Assembly: GCA_030549175.1 (NCBI GenBank)
Contig: JAUKUA010000004.1
Location: 2,418,001-2,482,000, forward strand
DNA length: 64,000 nt
Direction: 5' to 3'
DNA from: Lasiosphaeris hirsuta
Lineage: Eukaryota; Ascomycota; Sordariomycetes; Sordariales; Lasiosphaeriaceae
How positions within the stretch are numbered: position 1 is the stretch's first letter; the number at the start of each line of letters is the position of its first letter. The notes under the pieces were generated by a model. It was not told where the DNA came from. It saw only the letters and a program-made list of their open reading frames with translations, and ran no database searches. Below are positions 32,724 to 42,985 of the stretch, one piece after another. Made by a program: the position numbers and the translations under genes.

Positions 32724-34486
32724 TCACGTCCCGACACAGACGTAATACCCAACCCACAAATCATCGCAATCAATCTGACACAGTCCGCTTAGCAAGAGCT
32801 GCAGCAGATCGGGCGTGCACAGCAGCGAGCTCAAGATGGACGTGCTCACCGACGGGTTCAACTTGTAACTGTGTCCCGGGGTTGTCAGCTGTGATTCTTC
32901 AGAAACCATTGGTATCCAACTCTGTGTGCATGGGAAAGGGACGCACAAGTTCTGCAGGGAAATGCCGTTGCGGGTGGCCAGCCGGCGGCAGTTGTCGGTG
33001 TTGAGGATCTTGTCATAGGATTTGCCTGGGGAGGGAGGGGTTAGTGTGGGTTGGGAGTGTGGGGAAAGGGGGGAAGGGGAGGGGAGGAGGGGGGGGGGGG
33101 GGGAGAGGGGAAGCTTAGGATGTGAGTCTGTCATGTCTTGGAGTTGGTGACTTGAGTTGATGTCTTGGGAGTTGTGGCTGGATGGTTGGAGGCTGATGTT
33201 CGCGGCTTCAAAATCAAAAGTCTCAAAGGTCTCGAATCCCCCCAAACTCAGGCCCCCGGCCGCCCAGGCGCGTCGAAACACCCCGGCAGTCCGGTCCTGA
33301 CCCTCGTCTACTTACAATTGCTCGGCGCCCCCGGCAGGATCGGCGACGGGCGCCCAGAGGTGGGCGCCGGGACGATGCTAGGCCGTGTCGGCGTAGGCCC
33401 GATAATAAAGGTCGGCGAGGTCCCGATCACAAAAGACGGCGCGCAGCCCCCGCCCGCCGTCAGGGTCAAGGTCTGGGTCTGGGTGACAACGCGGGTCGAC
33501 GTGGCGATGCTCGTGATGGCCCGGACTGAGGTCGAGGTCTCGATGGTGGTCAGGGTCACGATGTCGACCGAGGTGACGGACACGGTCCGGGTGGCGACCA
33601 CCTGCGAGGTCTTCACGGCGGTGCTGGTGATGGTGGCGATGACTAGGCTGGTCGAGGTCGTCGTCAGGGCCACGATGCTGGTGGTCAGGACCGTGACCCG
33701 GGTCGTTTGGGTGAGCGTGACGTTGGAGATGACCGTGTTGGTCTGCAGAATGATACTCGTGGCGAAGGCCGTGGTCCGCACGGTTTGTGTCGTGGTGGCG
33801 ACGGCCGTGTTGGTGGTGCTGGCCTGGACGAGGTTCGTGGATGTCACGACCACGACGGAGGTGCGAGTGGCGATGGCTGTGGCCGTCGTCGCCGCCGTTT
33901 TCGTTATAGTGACGGTCCGGGTGGCTATGGCGGTTGATCCGACCGGTGTGGTGACGACCGGCGGGGCCGTTGTCGGCTCGGGCTCGGGCTCGGGCTGGGG
34001 CGAGGACCCATCGCCACAGGTTCCCAGGCCCAGCTGGCACCCGTCGCCACAATAGTCGGCAGTGCTGCCGCAGAAACCATGGGCCGAGCAGCACGTGCCG
34101 TATCGCGACCCGGCGCAGGTGACACCGGGTCCGCAGGTCCCATCGACGCTGACCTTGAGCGGATCCGATTCGGACGGCGACGCGGTCGCGGTCGGGGAGG
34201 CTGAGCCGGGGCCGGTGGCCGGGACCGTGGGCGGCCCGGTGGCGACGCCCTCGATGCAGTAGGCTGCGCCGGTGAGGAGCTGCGAGCAGCTGGCGACGTT
34301 GGGATTGGACCGTATGAACTGCGTCACGGTGATGCCAGCGGCCGAAGCCAGAGTCGCACACGTGTCGCCGGGGCTAGCCACGATCGACTTGCTGCAGACG
34401 GCCACCGCAGCTTCGCCAGCGGCGGCCCGCGAGGCCAGGCCCAGCACGCAGGCCAGGATGCCCCTGAGCAGCGCTGGCGATACCAT
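32724..34486 (-). CDS. Secreted LysM-CBM18-LysM chitin-binding protein
   Basis: Four exons (34486-33316, 33025-32947, 32868-32850, 32774-32724; introns 290, 78 and 75 nt) give 439 residues. A signal peptide (MVSPALLRGILACVLGLASRAAAG) is followed by LysM 1 (SIVASPGDTCATLASAAGIT, then FIRSNPNV), a type-1 chitin-binding domain with its full cysteine pattern (CGPGVTC, YGTCCSAHGFCGS, YCGDGCQ), a Thr/Val/Ser-rich stalk of about 200 residues likely to be O-mannosylated, and LysM 2. LysM 2 appears only after splicing: CKSYDKILNTDNCRRLA, NGISLQNFYKLNPS, IDCDDLWVGYYVCVG. The third exon is just 19 nt. An upstream ATG at 34549 would bury the signal peptide, so 34486 was chosen. Fungal LysM/CBM18 proteins bind chitin oligomers, either masking them from plant or prey defences or acting in the fungus's own wall. 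The 290-nt intron holds a G15 tract. Confidence 0.87.
33089..33103. repeat. G15 homopolymer in intron 1 of the LysM gene
   Basis: Fifteen G on the plus strand (C15 in the transcript), inside an otherwise GA-rich 290-nt intron that is about four times longer than the other introns in the window. Confidence 0.85.
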
Positions 34487-35696
34487 GGCGGATGCTGATT
34501 GTGAGGATCCCGCGGATCTGACCGGCACTGAAGTTGAAACCGGAATCACCCGTCTTGCAGCTGCTCAGTGCTGCTAGAGGACTCCAGGCTAATTGACATT
34601 CCAGGAGTACAAGACTGGGCGTGGAAGGCCGAGAGTTTTGTATATGAGAGGGCATGTATAGGTGGCGTGTTGGGCCTTTAAGGGCCGCCGAAGAGTCGCG
34701 GAATTTCTGCACCATCGGCACCACACTAACCTTGCGGGGTGTGTGGTTGCCATGGACAGGAAGAATATATCGAGCTTTGATTGTTGAACTCTAGGAGGTG
34801 GCATCGAAGCGATGTCGTTGTCGCTTCGCGACGCATTTGCCTCTGTCGACGGAAGGGCCGCGGCGCTGGGATCTGCGCCGTGGCATGTTCCCAGAGGATA
34901 AATTTAGTACACCATATTGAATTTTGCTTGTAATGAAAAGGTCGACGGAGCTCGTGGCTGCAAGCCAAATCTGGCTAAAGTTATCCCCGCCAAATCAATA
35001 TGGGGGTCAGCCGCAACGTCGCTTTACTTCCCTGTTCTTTGATTTATTGTGCTCTACTCCACAGGCTAATTTGTCGTATTAGTATGCGCCTCTGGACATT
35101 CTCTCGCCCTCGAGTGAAACGTCGCCGGGCTATAAAGCGACTGTTAAGTGGTTAAGTGGACTGGAGTAGAATACCCCTGAAGGGTCTTTGGACATGTTAG
35201 TGCTCGACCCTTCACGAGCGCTCTCCATACTATAATGCTCGCTTTAACGGTCCCTTTCGACTTGATGAGCGAACTGCCTTTTTGAAACTCGCATATTCTT
35301 CCCTCGGCCCCTCGGTTACCAGCGGACGCGAGACTCGCAGTAGACTGACACGGAATAGGGAGAACTTCGAGTTCTCTGTTGAAGATTGAGTTGAAAGTTT
35401 GAAGAGAGCTTGAGTGAGGTTTGTGAGCTCGTAACCCAGGGGTATCTATCCATCAAAAGCTGATGCACCCGTCATTAAATCCATGCTCGTCTTGTTTGTA
35501 TCAGGGACTGCCCGCGTCGTGCTAGTAGTGTTGCCGTGAGAGGACCTTCAATACCGCCCGCAGTCCAGTGCTCCTCCGAATGCGGCCCGAATGCCCCTGT
35601 CCTTCGAAAATGCGCGCAAACCAAAAAAAAAAAACCAAAAAGAAAAAAAAAGAAAAATCCTGCGATGCCAAAGAGAAATGGTGCACCCTGGCACGG
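34487..35696. other. Upstream region of the LysM gene
   Basis: This 1.2 kb should hold the LysM gene promoter; a CATATACAAAA stretch on the minus strand near 34645 could act as a TATA element. The far end (35620-35660) is an A-rich A/C tract at the 3' side of the triple zinc-ribbon gene. No other gene was seen. Confidence 0.5.
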
Positions 35697-36147
35697 TCAA
35701 GCAACCTGCGAAATACCCTGTGCGCTCCTGACCTCGACCGCTTCGCGGCTTCCCATCGGCGTCGAGTTATCCTCGTGGCTGCGCTTGCACTTCTGGCACT
35801 TTCCCCCTGTCTCCTTGGGGTGGAGAATCTGCGCGCCAGTGACAGGACAGATGTAGACGCGCTTTGTGAATGGTTGGTGGACCTGGAAGCACGAGGAGCA
35901 CTCCTTGTCGGGGCGATGCGACGGCGTCTTTGCTATCCGGTAGCCGGTGTTGGGACAGACGTAGACCGATTGCCAGATGATGTCGTGGGCAGCATGGCAC
36001 CGCTCGCAGAGACCGAGCGGGTGGTCGACGGCAAAGCCGGTCTGGGGGCAGAAGAAGAGTGGTTGCTGCTGGGACTGGTTAGGACAAGAGGCGGAGGGGA
36101 ATGCTCGGGCTGGGTTTAAGTACTGGAATGGACTGTTTCTGTCCCAT
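35697..36147 (-). CDS. Small protein with three CPxTG...CxxC...H zinc-ribbon-like repeats
   Basis: Two exons, 36147-36124 (24 nt) and 36074-35697, separated by a 49-nt intron (GTACTT...CCTAACCAG), encode 133 residues. Splicing puts MGQKQSIP in front of SQQQPLFFCPQTGF. Three tandem modules follow: CPQTGFAV...LCERCHAAHD, CPNTGYRI...ECSSCFQVHQ, CPVTGAQI...KCQKCKRSHE. Each has an aromatic residue just before CP, a TG turn, a spacer of about 10-15 residues, then C-x2-C and a His four residues after the last Cys, i.e. three likely zinc sites. The N-terminus fits the N-myristoylation pattern (Gly2, Ser6), suggesting membrane attachment. The Cys repeats are encoded without stops in a stretch that has no ATG of its own. 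I do not recognise the family. The C-terminus is short and ordinary. Function unknown. Confidence 0.75.
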
Positions 36148-37431
36148 TTTCTTGTTGTGGTCTGGTCTCTCCTCTCAAGGTGAGGAAGGCAAGGTATTCC
36201 CCTAAAAGAGCGAAGAGGAATAGCCGTGTTGGTATTATCTCCACATGATCAGGAGAAGCCAGCAGCGGACCTCAAAGGGCTTGAAAAGACGTCTGGTGTG
36301 TGACGTCTAGTTAAAGTTGCTCACACGTGGGGTGACAGCGAAGACGGAGAATTTGGACGCAACAGAGGGCTGCCGGAAGCAGAAAAAGGTTATAAAGATG
36401 AGGCGAAGGGACTTCGGTAGATGGAGAACCTGGATGGGTGCTGGCTGCCACGTGCGTGCCCGGGATCAGGAAAGCACGCCGAGGACATCAGATACGACTT
36501 GGCACGCATGTAAACTCATTGATTGCTTGGAAGAAAAAATGAGGACGGGCCACGAGCCAAGGGCATGGCAGCGGATAGGGAATTGGCTGCGGAAGGCGCG
36601 GAAGACGCGGGAATCCGGCAGCATGTGGCCCCAGGCGCTTCTCCAATCACCTGTGGCATGTCTCTTGGCCATGAAGCCCAACAACTCCAATCACAATGTC
36701 AAGAAGCACACAATTTTATGAGTGGGCATGCAGATGATGCAGCTACAACAACCAAACTAACGCAAGAGAATGTGCCTAGATAATAGACAGGACAGCACGT
36801 CGAGCATTGTGCTCGGTGGACTCCGCCGACTATCGTCATCTTGGGTGGTTCTGGCGTCGAACTGTTTAGCCTAAAGCTCATTGGGCCATGTGGCGTGTTC
36901 CACTCAACCGACATTATGTACTTTTTATTTTATTTTTATTTTTTACGAATCTCTGGGGCTTCATCCGGCATAGGACAAAGACTAAGGAAGACTGCATACG
37001 AAATGCGGTGTGACAGGCAGTCAAACACTGAACGGTGCCACAGCCTAGGTACCTTGGCATTAGCGCTCCTTAGCACAAGTCTGGGCAGTGTGATAAAGTA
37101 TAATAAGATGAGTCGGCCCATATTATGCCTTTGGTGCGGATGTGAACTTGGTCGAATGCCACAACATCAACGACTTGCTCTCCATGTTAGCATGCCCACC
37201 GTGACCCCAGTGATAATTATCTTGCCATACCGCAGGGTAAAGACTGCGACTCGAGACATCGACCACAACGTGGCAAGATCAGAATCTGAAATTCGTCTTT
37301 TTCGAAATACTTTAGCAGAGAATATCAGCGCTTTGGTTCCGGTTGAAGGGAGATGGCCCGGAGAGCCGATACGGGTTCGCGGGATTAACACGGGCACATC
37401 CAGGTGGATGCTCGCACACAGGTAGGAATAT
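36148..37431. other. Intergenic region upstream of the triple zinc-ribbon gene
   Basis: The first several hundred bases should hold that gene's promoter. The 194-codon open frame at 36841-37425 has no domain, overlaps an AT-rich T-run (36920-36950) and is not supported as a gene. Confidence 0.5.
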
Positions 37432-37547
37432 TGTTGTTGTTGTATTGGAGAGAGTCCGTCCTGCAAGATCCAGAGCGCTGCAAGCGCTCTTATATCCGCA
37501 GCCAGACCCCTGACAGCTCCAGGGGGTTAGTGCTCCCTAGGAGCACA
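37432..37547 (-). mobile_element. LTR-like relic with strong hairpins
   Basis: On the minus strand a 116-bp segment begins TGTGCTCC and ends CAACAACA (TG...CA ends). It contains a TATAAGAG promoter-like motif and three hairpins: GTGCTCC/GGAGCAC (3-nt loop), CCCCTG/CAGGGG, and AGAGCGCT/AGCGCTCT (3-nt loop). TATA plus a downstream stem and CTCTCTCC toward the 3' end is typical of Copia-type LTRs in ascomycetes. No matching target-site duplication and no gag/pol frame are present, so at most this is an old solo LTR. A structured non-coding RNA is the alternative. Confidence 0.35.
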
Positions 37548-38590
37548 CTCTATGTACTACTGGCTTAGCACCTGGTTTATGCGACAGGAACAGCTTGTCA
37601 TAAAATATCTTTGTGACCTCCAGTTTTCACGTCCCAAGTGTCCCTGGGATCTCCAAAGTCACTTTTTTCGACTTGCCATATTTACTTGTCACGCTGTTAG
37701 TTCTGTGCCAAAACTGTTCTCTGACGGACGTTCCACTACTACGAGCTGCGAAAGAAAGATACTTGAATTTCTCAAGGTAAAAGGAGCCGGGGTTGTCTCC
37801 GTAGGCGCCACTCACAGAGGTTACGCTCTTGCTGATCTCTAGAGCTTTACGACTGGTATAGTGCAGTGCCAGATTGACCACGACTCATCAAGAAAGTGCG
37901 AGTCCCCCTGAATTTAAGGATACTCCAAATATCTGTCTTGTTCATGGTATAAGGAGTGGGGGTGTGGGTTAGTGTTAACGGGGCTGAGACTCGGATGATG
38001 TCCAGTTATTTGCTACCTCTAAACTGTCCAGGCACCTAAAAAGGTAAGGAGGATAGGCCGGTCACTTGATTCCGTGAGTAAAACGCGGCGCAAGCTCCGT
38101 GTTTTTTTTTTTTTTTACCATCCTTCTTGTCACCGGCTGCAACCTTTAGCCGGCGTGGGCCAGAGAAATGGCGGCACCTCGACCCAACTACAAGGGCTTA
38201 TAGACTGAACCAAATACAGTAGACACAAAGAGAAAGCTTTGCAGCATTTCCAAAGGGAATCACCAGCCCTCAAAAAGAGATCGCCGATATGACTCTGCAC
38301 ATTTCCATCTCGCCCACGCGAAGTGGCTGGGGCGGGACGTCACCGCCTGCAAGGGACATGGCCCACGGGACGGGTTGGGGTCTGGGGATGGGGGCGCCGG
38401 GTAATATCGAGCCAAATCTACACAGATTGGCTTTGCATACACACCCAAACCGCAGGTCCGGGCCACTTCCGACCCAGCAGTCGCAAAAACGTCGAGGTTG
38501 GGGATGGGACATTTAAGCACAGCAGAGGCCAAGAGGGCCCCAGGACGGTGACATCGACGCAGCAGCACCGTGACCTTGCCAATAACGACA
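37548..38590. other. Intergenic region upstream of the carboxylesterase gene
   Basis: About 1 kb containing a T16 run near 38103-38118 and no supported gene. The last 300 bp should carry the esterase promoter. Confidence 0.5.
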
Positions 38591-40886
38591 ATGGCGCCCA
38601 TGGGAAAGCTGACGGCCGCTGCCGTGGCCGCCGCCCTCGTCCTCCCCGGCGTCTCGGGGCTGTTCCTGGGCGGAGGGTTGACAATCCTGTCTCGAAACGA
38701 TCTCGACGGTACGTAATCCACCATGAGCTCGCGGCCACCAAAAAAAAACTAACAACCCTCCCCAGGCGCCGAGAACAACGGCACCGGCGCCGCCCTCCTC
38801 GTCCACCAGCCGAGCCCGTACTCGGCCGCGCAGACCGCATGCGCGCTGCTGGGCGAGGAGCCCTGGGACCCGGCTAGGTCCGACTTCAACGCGGCGCTGA
38901 ACCGCTCGCTGGCCTACCAAGTCTACCAGAAAATCTCGGCCCCAGGCCAGATCTACTGGATCGCCAAGACGACCCCCGACGCCGACACGTGCCGGGGCAT
39001 CGACACGTCGGGCGCCATCCTCTCGCTAGCCTGCACGAGCGAGGTGCCCGCACTCTGCACGCAATCGGCGCCCGTGTCCAACAGCACCTTGGCCAACGCC
39101 TCGGCCGCCTGGCAGGTGTCCCACTTCGTGGGCAACAAGCAGCTGACGGGGTACCGCGACTACCACACGTTCAAGTTCCGCGGCATCCGCTTCGCGCCGA
39201 CACCAGCGCGCTTCACGTACTCGACGCCCGCCAGCTTCGAGGCCCCGGGGGAGGTGGACGCGACCAGCGCGGGCGCCGACTGCTCGCAGCCGATCGGCGA
39301 GGTCAAGAGCGGCAGCAGCGAGGACTGCCTGTTCGCGAACGTGTGGACTCCGTACCTACCGCGCATGGGCGACAGCCGGGCGCGGGTCCGGACGCATCTG
39401 AAGCCCGTCATGGTGTACCTGTACGGCGGGGGCATGTCGTCGGGGTCGGGCAAGAATCCGAATACCGACGGGACGAACCTGGCGTCGCACGGCGATGTGG
39501 TGGTGGTGTCGGTGAACTACCGGGTTGGCACTATCGGCTTCTTGAATCTGAATGACGGTGTGCACAAGGGCAACTACGCCATCTCGGACATGCTCAGTGC
39601 GTTGCAGTGGGTGAACAAATACATTGAGTACTTTGGCGGCGATCCAGATCGGGTCACGTTGTTCGGGGAGTCTGCTGGCGCCATGGGGACGCACATCATG
39701 CTCGGCGTGGCCCAGGCAGAGGGGCTGTTCCACCGCGCCATCACGCAGTCCAACTACCCTGGCGGCCCGCCCGACGGGAAGATGTCAGCCTTTACGTCCT
39801 ACGACAGCCTGCAGAACAACTACAACAGCACAACCAAAAAGGTCCTCCGCGCCGCGGGATGTCTGGACGCGACTGACGTGGTAGCCTGCCTGGGCAAGTA
39901 TAGCGGCTTCGATCTCGTCAACATGACGACCAACGCCAAGTAAGCTCCTCTTCTTCTCCCCGAATTTACCATTCGGTAAACTCCAGCTAACCCAAACCAG
40001 CGGCATCGTTGTCGACGGGACGTACCTCACCTATCACGAGCTCGTCGTCAACCAAACCGCCGGCGGGCACGCGGCCAATGTGTCGGTCATGTTCGGGGTG
40101 AACCGGGACGACGCCGGCATCGACGTCGACGCGAACGCCTTCCCCACCACCAACACGACCCTAGCCGCCTGGTTCACCTCGCAGATCGCCAAGCCCAAAG
40201 GCATGCCGGCCAACGCGGCCTCGCTGCTCGGCCTCGACGACCCCTCCAAAATCTCCATCTTCACCTCCCGCACCCCCCCGACCCAGAACAAGACCCTCCC
40301 GTACGCAAACGCGACCCTCACGCCGGACCAGATCCTATCCACCTCGATCCGCATCGCCACCGACGCCGTCTTCGCCTGCCACAACCAAGCCATGCTCTAC
40401 TCGGCCTCCAAGCACGCCACCTTCGCCTCCTCGTACTTCTTCACCTTCAACCGCACCTACCAAACCAGCGGCTACACCCGACCCTGGTGCGTCCCGCCCA
40501 AGACGGCCCTCCGCCCCGACGGCGACCCGGACGGCGAGTACATGAAGTGCCACGCCGGCGAGCAGATGGTGGTCTTTGGGACGGAGCGGCGCGCAGGCCG
40601 GCCGGACCGCGACGGGTTGGACGTGCCGTTCATGCAGCTCGTGGGAGACTACTGGGCGGCGTTTGCGCGGACGGGGGATCCGAACCCGGAGCGGGAGTGG
40701 CTGGTGGCGAGGGGGCACTGGAATACGCTCGGGCAGGTGGAGAAGACGGGGCGGTGGGAGACGGTGGATTGGCGGGCGCCGACGGGGAGGGTGTTGCAGT
40801 GGGACGGGGTGCAGGCGCCGTTTAGCGAGGGGGCGGTGTGTAAGGCGCTCGGAGCGCCGGTGGATGTTTTCGAGGTTGCTAGTTGA
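38591..40886 (+). CDS. Secreted type-B carboxylesterase
   Basis: Exons 38591-38708, 38766-39939 and 40001-40886 (introns 57 and 61 nt) give 725 residues. An N-terminal signal peptide (MGKLTAAAVAAALVLPGVSG, after an initial MAP) indicates secretion. A roughly 130-residue insert with several cysteines precedes the alpha/beta-hydrolase core. The core shows DYHTFKFRGIRFAPTPARF, the EDCLFANVW motif, the oxyanion-type YLYGGGM, the nucleophile elbow GESAGAMG, and a C-terminal KCHAGEQMVVFG where the catalytic His is expected. Many N-x-S/T sites suggest glycosylation. The family covers lipases, feruloyl- and cholinesterase-like enzymes, and the substrate cannot be told here. A second ATG at 38600 would still keep the signal peptide. 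No frame damage. Confidence 0.92.
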
Positions 40887-42985
40887 GGGGTAGTGGGAAA
40901 GGGGAAGGGTAGAGGAATGTGCTGCGACTTTGCTTGGGTGGTGGTGGTGGGTGATGATAAAACAAGGGAAAAAAAAAACAGGAGTTTGTAGTTTTGTAAA
41001 AGATTCCGGAAACCAGAGTTTCGACCTACATCAAGGCGAACATTTCTTCTCGTAACAACATTATTGTACTGCGTGTGTGCGAGAGGCTTCGGAATCGGAG
41101 ACCAGACCGGATACTCACCTCTCGACACCAACTGTTTCGTTTTCATTCGGAAAGATGCTGCGGCACAGCGAACTACTTTCCCCAGCATGAACTTAGACGC
41201 AGTAAGCACTCGCCTAGTGATGGTTTCTGAGAATGGCGTCGATCAGTTTCTACTGGTGCCAAAGCAAAGGAAAATGCCGACGGGATGTTCGAAGCCCAAA
41301 CAAGTCCCAATACAACCCAGATCAGCCACTTGGCTGTTTCCATCCACACTCAATATCAGCCCCCTAGTTAACCCAGCGAACACACCCTCAGAACACCGAG
41401 AAGCAACCGCGATAGACACCAAAGAGATGCCCTCACCGCTCCAACCGCCACCTGTCCCAGGGCATCAGAGGCCCAGGCTCGAAGTCGGTTACCAAACTTC
41501 GAGACAACCGGCATTCCATCCCTCAGCCCGCCAACCTTGGAAAAACTCTTTGTAAATTCATGCGCCCGACCCGACCAGGGTTGGTCAATCACCAACGGTG
41601 CACCAAGGATCCTCGCAGCGACAACACACAGCCCCGGACAAGAAACTCGCTTCTAAAGGCTAGAACATAAAGCAAGCAAAACAACGGCAAGAGGCCGAGA
41701 TTGCCGTCAAAGGCAGCCATGAGCTTCGGCCTTGCAAAACTGTCCGGTCCCCCCAAGTGCAGTAGCGTCAATTGCTTGACTTCGCTTGGTGATCGCCGGG
41801 ATCGGTGGGAGGGGGAAAGGGGGCTGCGACGGTGACAAGAGCCGCTTGTCACTTACCGGGGTCCGGGCACCTGGAGCACATGAATCTCAAACCGGGCGCA
41901 CACGGACGGTGCTGGGCGTCGCGGGGGACACGAGGGTTTCCCGATCCGGTCTCGCGAAAAGAATTGAGCATATGTAATAAGCTGGGCGGGATCGGGTTGG
42001 CTCTCCTCTTCAATCTCTAGAGGAAAAAAAAAAAAAAAAGAACACTCAACACACAGAGGGTTACGAAAATTGATGGAATGGGAAAGGTGCGCAATGGGTA
42101 TGGGGAGTTGGGCCCCCCACTGCAACCCCTGAAACTCCAACTTGAAGTCGTGAGGGCAGCACGGGCCACGCGATGCGCCGCGGGAATCCTAGGTTGCCCC
42201 CTGTCATCAGCCCTTTTATCTGTGACCGCACGAGTCTGCGTTGGCACGCCCGCGACGGAGGCACGGGGACTCAGGCCGACATGGGAAACGGCAACTTCGC
42301 CGGGGACTTGACCTGGGAACCTAGCGGGGGTGGCCTGGGGGTTAAGTGTGCTGGCCAAAAATTGCTGATATCTGAGGGCCGTCGGATAGCAGCCACAGCC
42401 GCAGCCGCAGCCGCAGCCGCAGCCACTGCCTCGGATCGACGTCTCATGCGACCCTTTCGCTGTCTGGTCCAAAGCGCACCCCTGGCCGTCTAGGGCGGTC
42501 AGAGCTGGAGTGGGTGAGGGACTTTCGTCATTGATGCAACAGCTCCCTTGGGTCAGAGGGGGAGGGGGGCAGCTGAGAGTTGGTGTTGGACATTGCTGTG
42601 CCTGTGAGACACGTCTGTGCCGTCGTCTCTTCCTTCGCGAGCACGGCGCCGCTGCCCACAGGTTAGAGCCCCGGTTTGGACCTGTCTAGCCGTTTGATCA
42701 ACGAGATGGGGTCCTGTCCATCCCAGCCAGGCAGCTGCATTTGGCGGGCGATCCGCCTCGCCCCAAGCTACCGGGGTAAGCTCTGTGATGCCGTTGCAAT
42801 CATTTCGGGAGGGGTTGCCAAGCTTGTTATGCTATTAAGCTTATAACCTCCCTGGGTATAAGCCGTCCGAGCCCATGGCAGATCGAGGCACCTCCCAGCA
42901 TGCCGCAGTCATGAGGTAGCGTATATAGCATTTGTCAAGGCCGTGCTGCGCGTGGCCGCCGTTCCCGCCATTGCTGCTGCTGATA
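40887..42985. other. Intergenic region
   Basis: The 2.1-kb stretch between two plus-strand genes contains a 163-codon frame (41064-41555) without protein-like features, an A16 run near 42023-42038 and the hexanucleotide repeat at 42391. No other element was recognised. Confidence 0.5.
42391..42426. repeat. (GCAGCC)n hexanucleotide repeat
   Basis: Six consecutive AGCCRC-type units (AGCCAC, then AGCCGC repeated). On the minus strand this reads as alternating Gly-Cys in an unsupported open frame. Confidence 0.85.

Noticed and set aside
33165..34055. 296-codon plus-strand frame opposite the LysM gene
   Set aside because: Antisense shadow of the Thr/Val repeats (Val/Thr/Met-rich). The minus strand has a signal peptide and intact domains.
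36841..37425. 194-codon open frame on the plus strand
   Set aside because: Contains a phenylalanine/tyrosine run from an AT tract and no domain, and overlaps the flank of the LTR-like relic.
41064..41555. 163-codon open frame on the plus strand
   Set aside because: No motif, no signal, unlikely codon use, and no supporting context between two well-defined genes.
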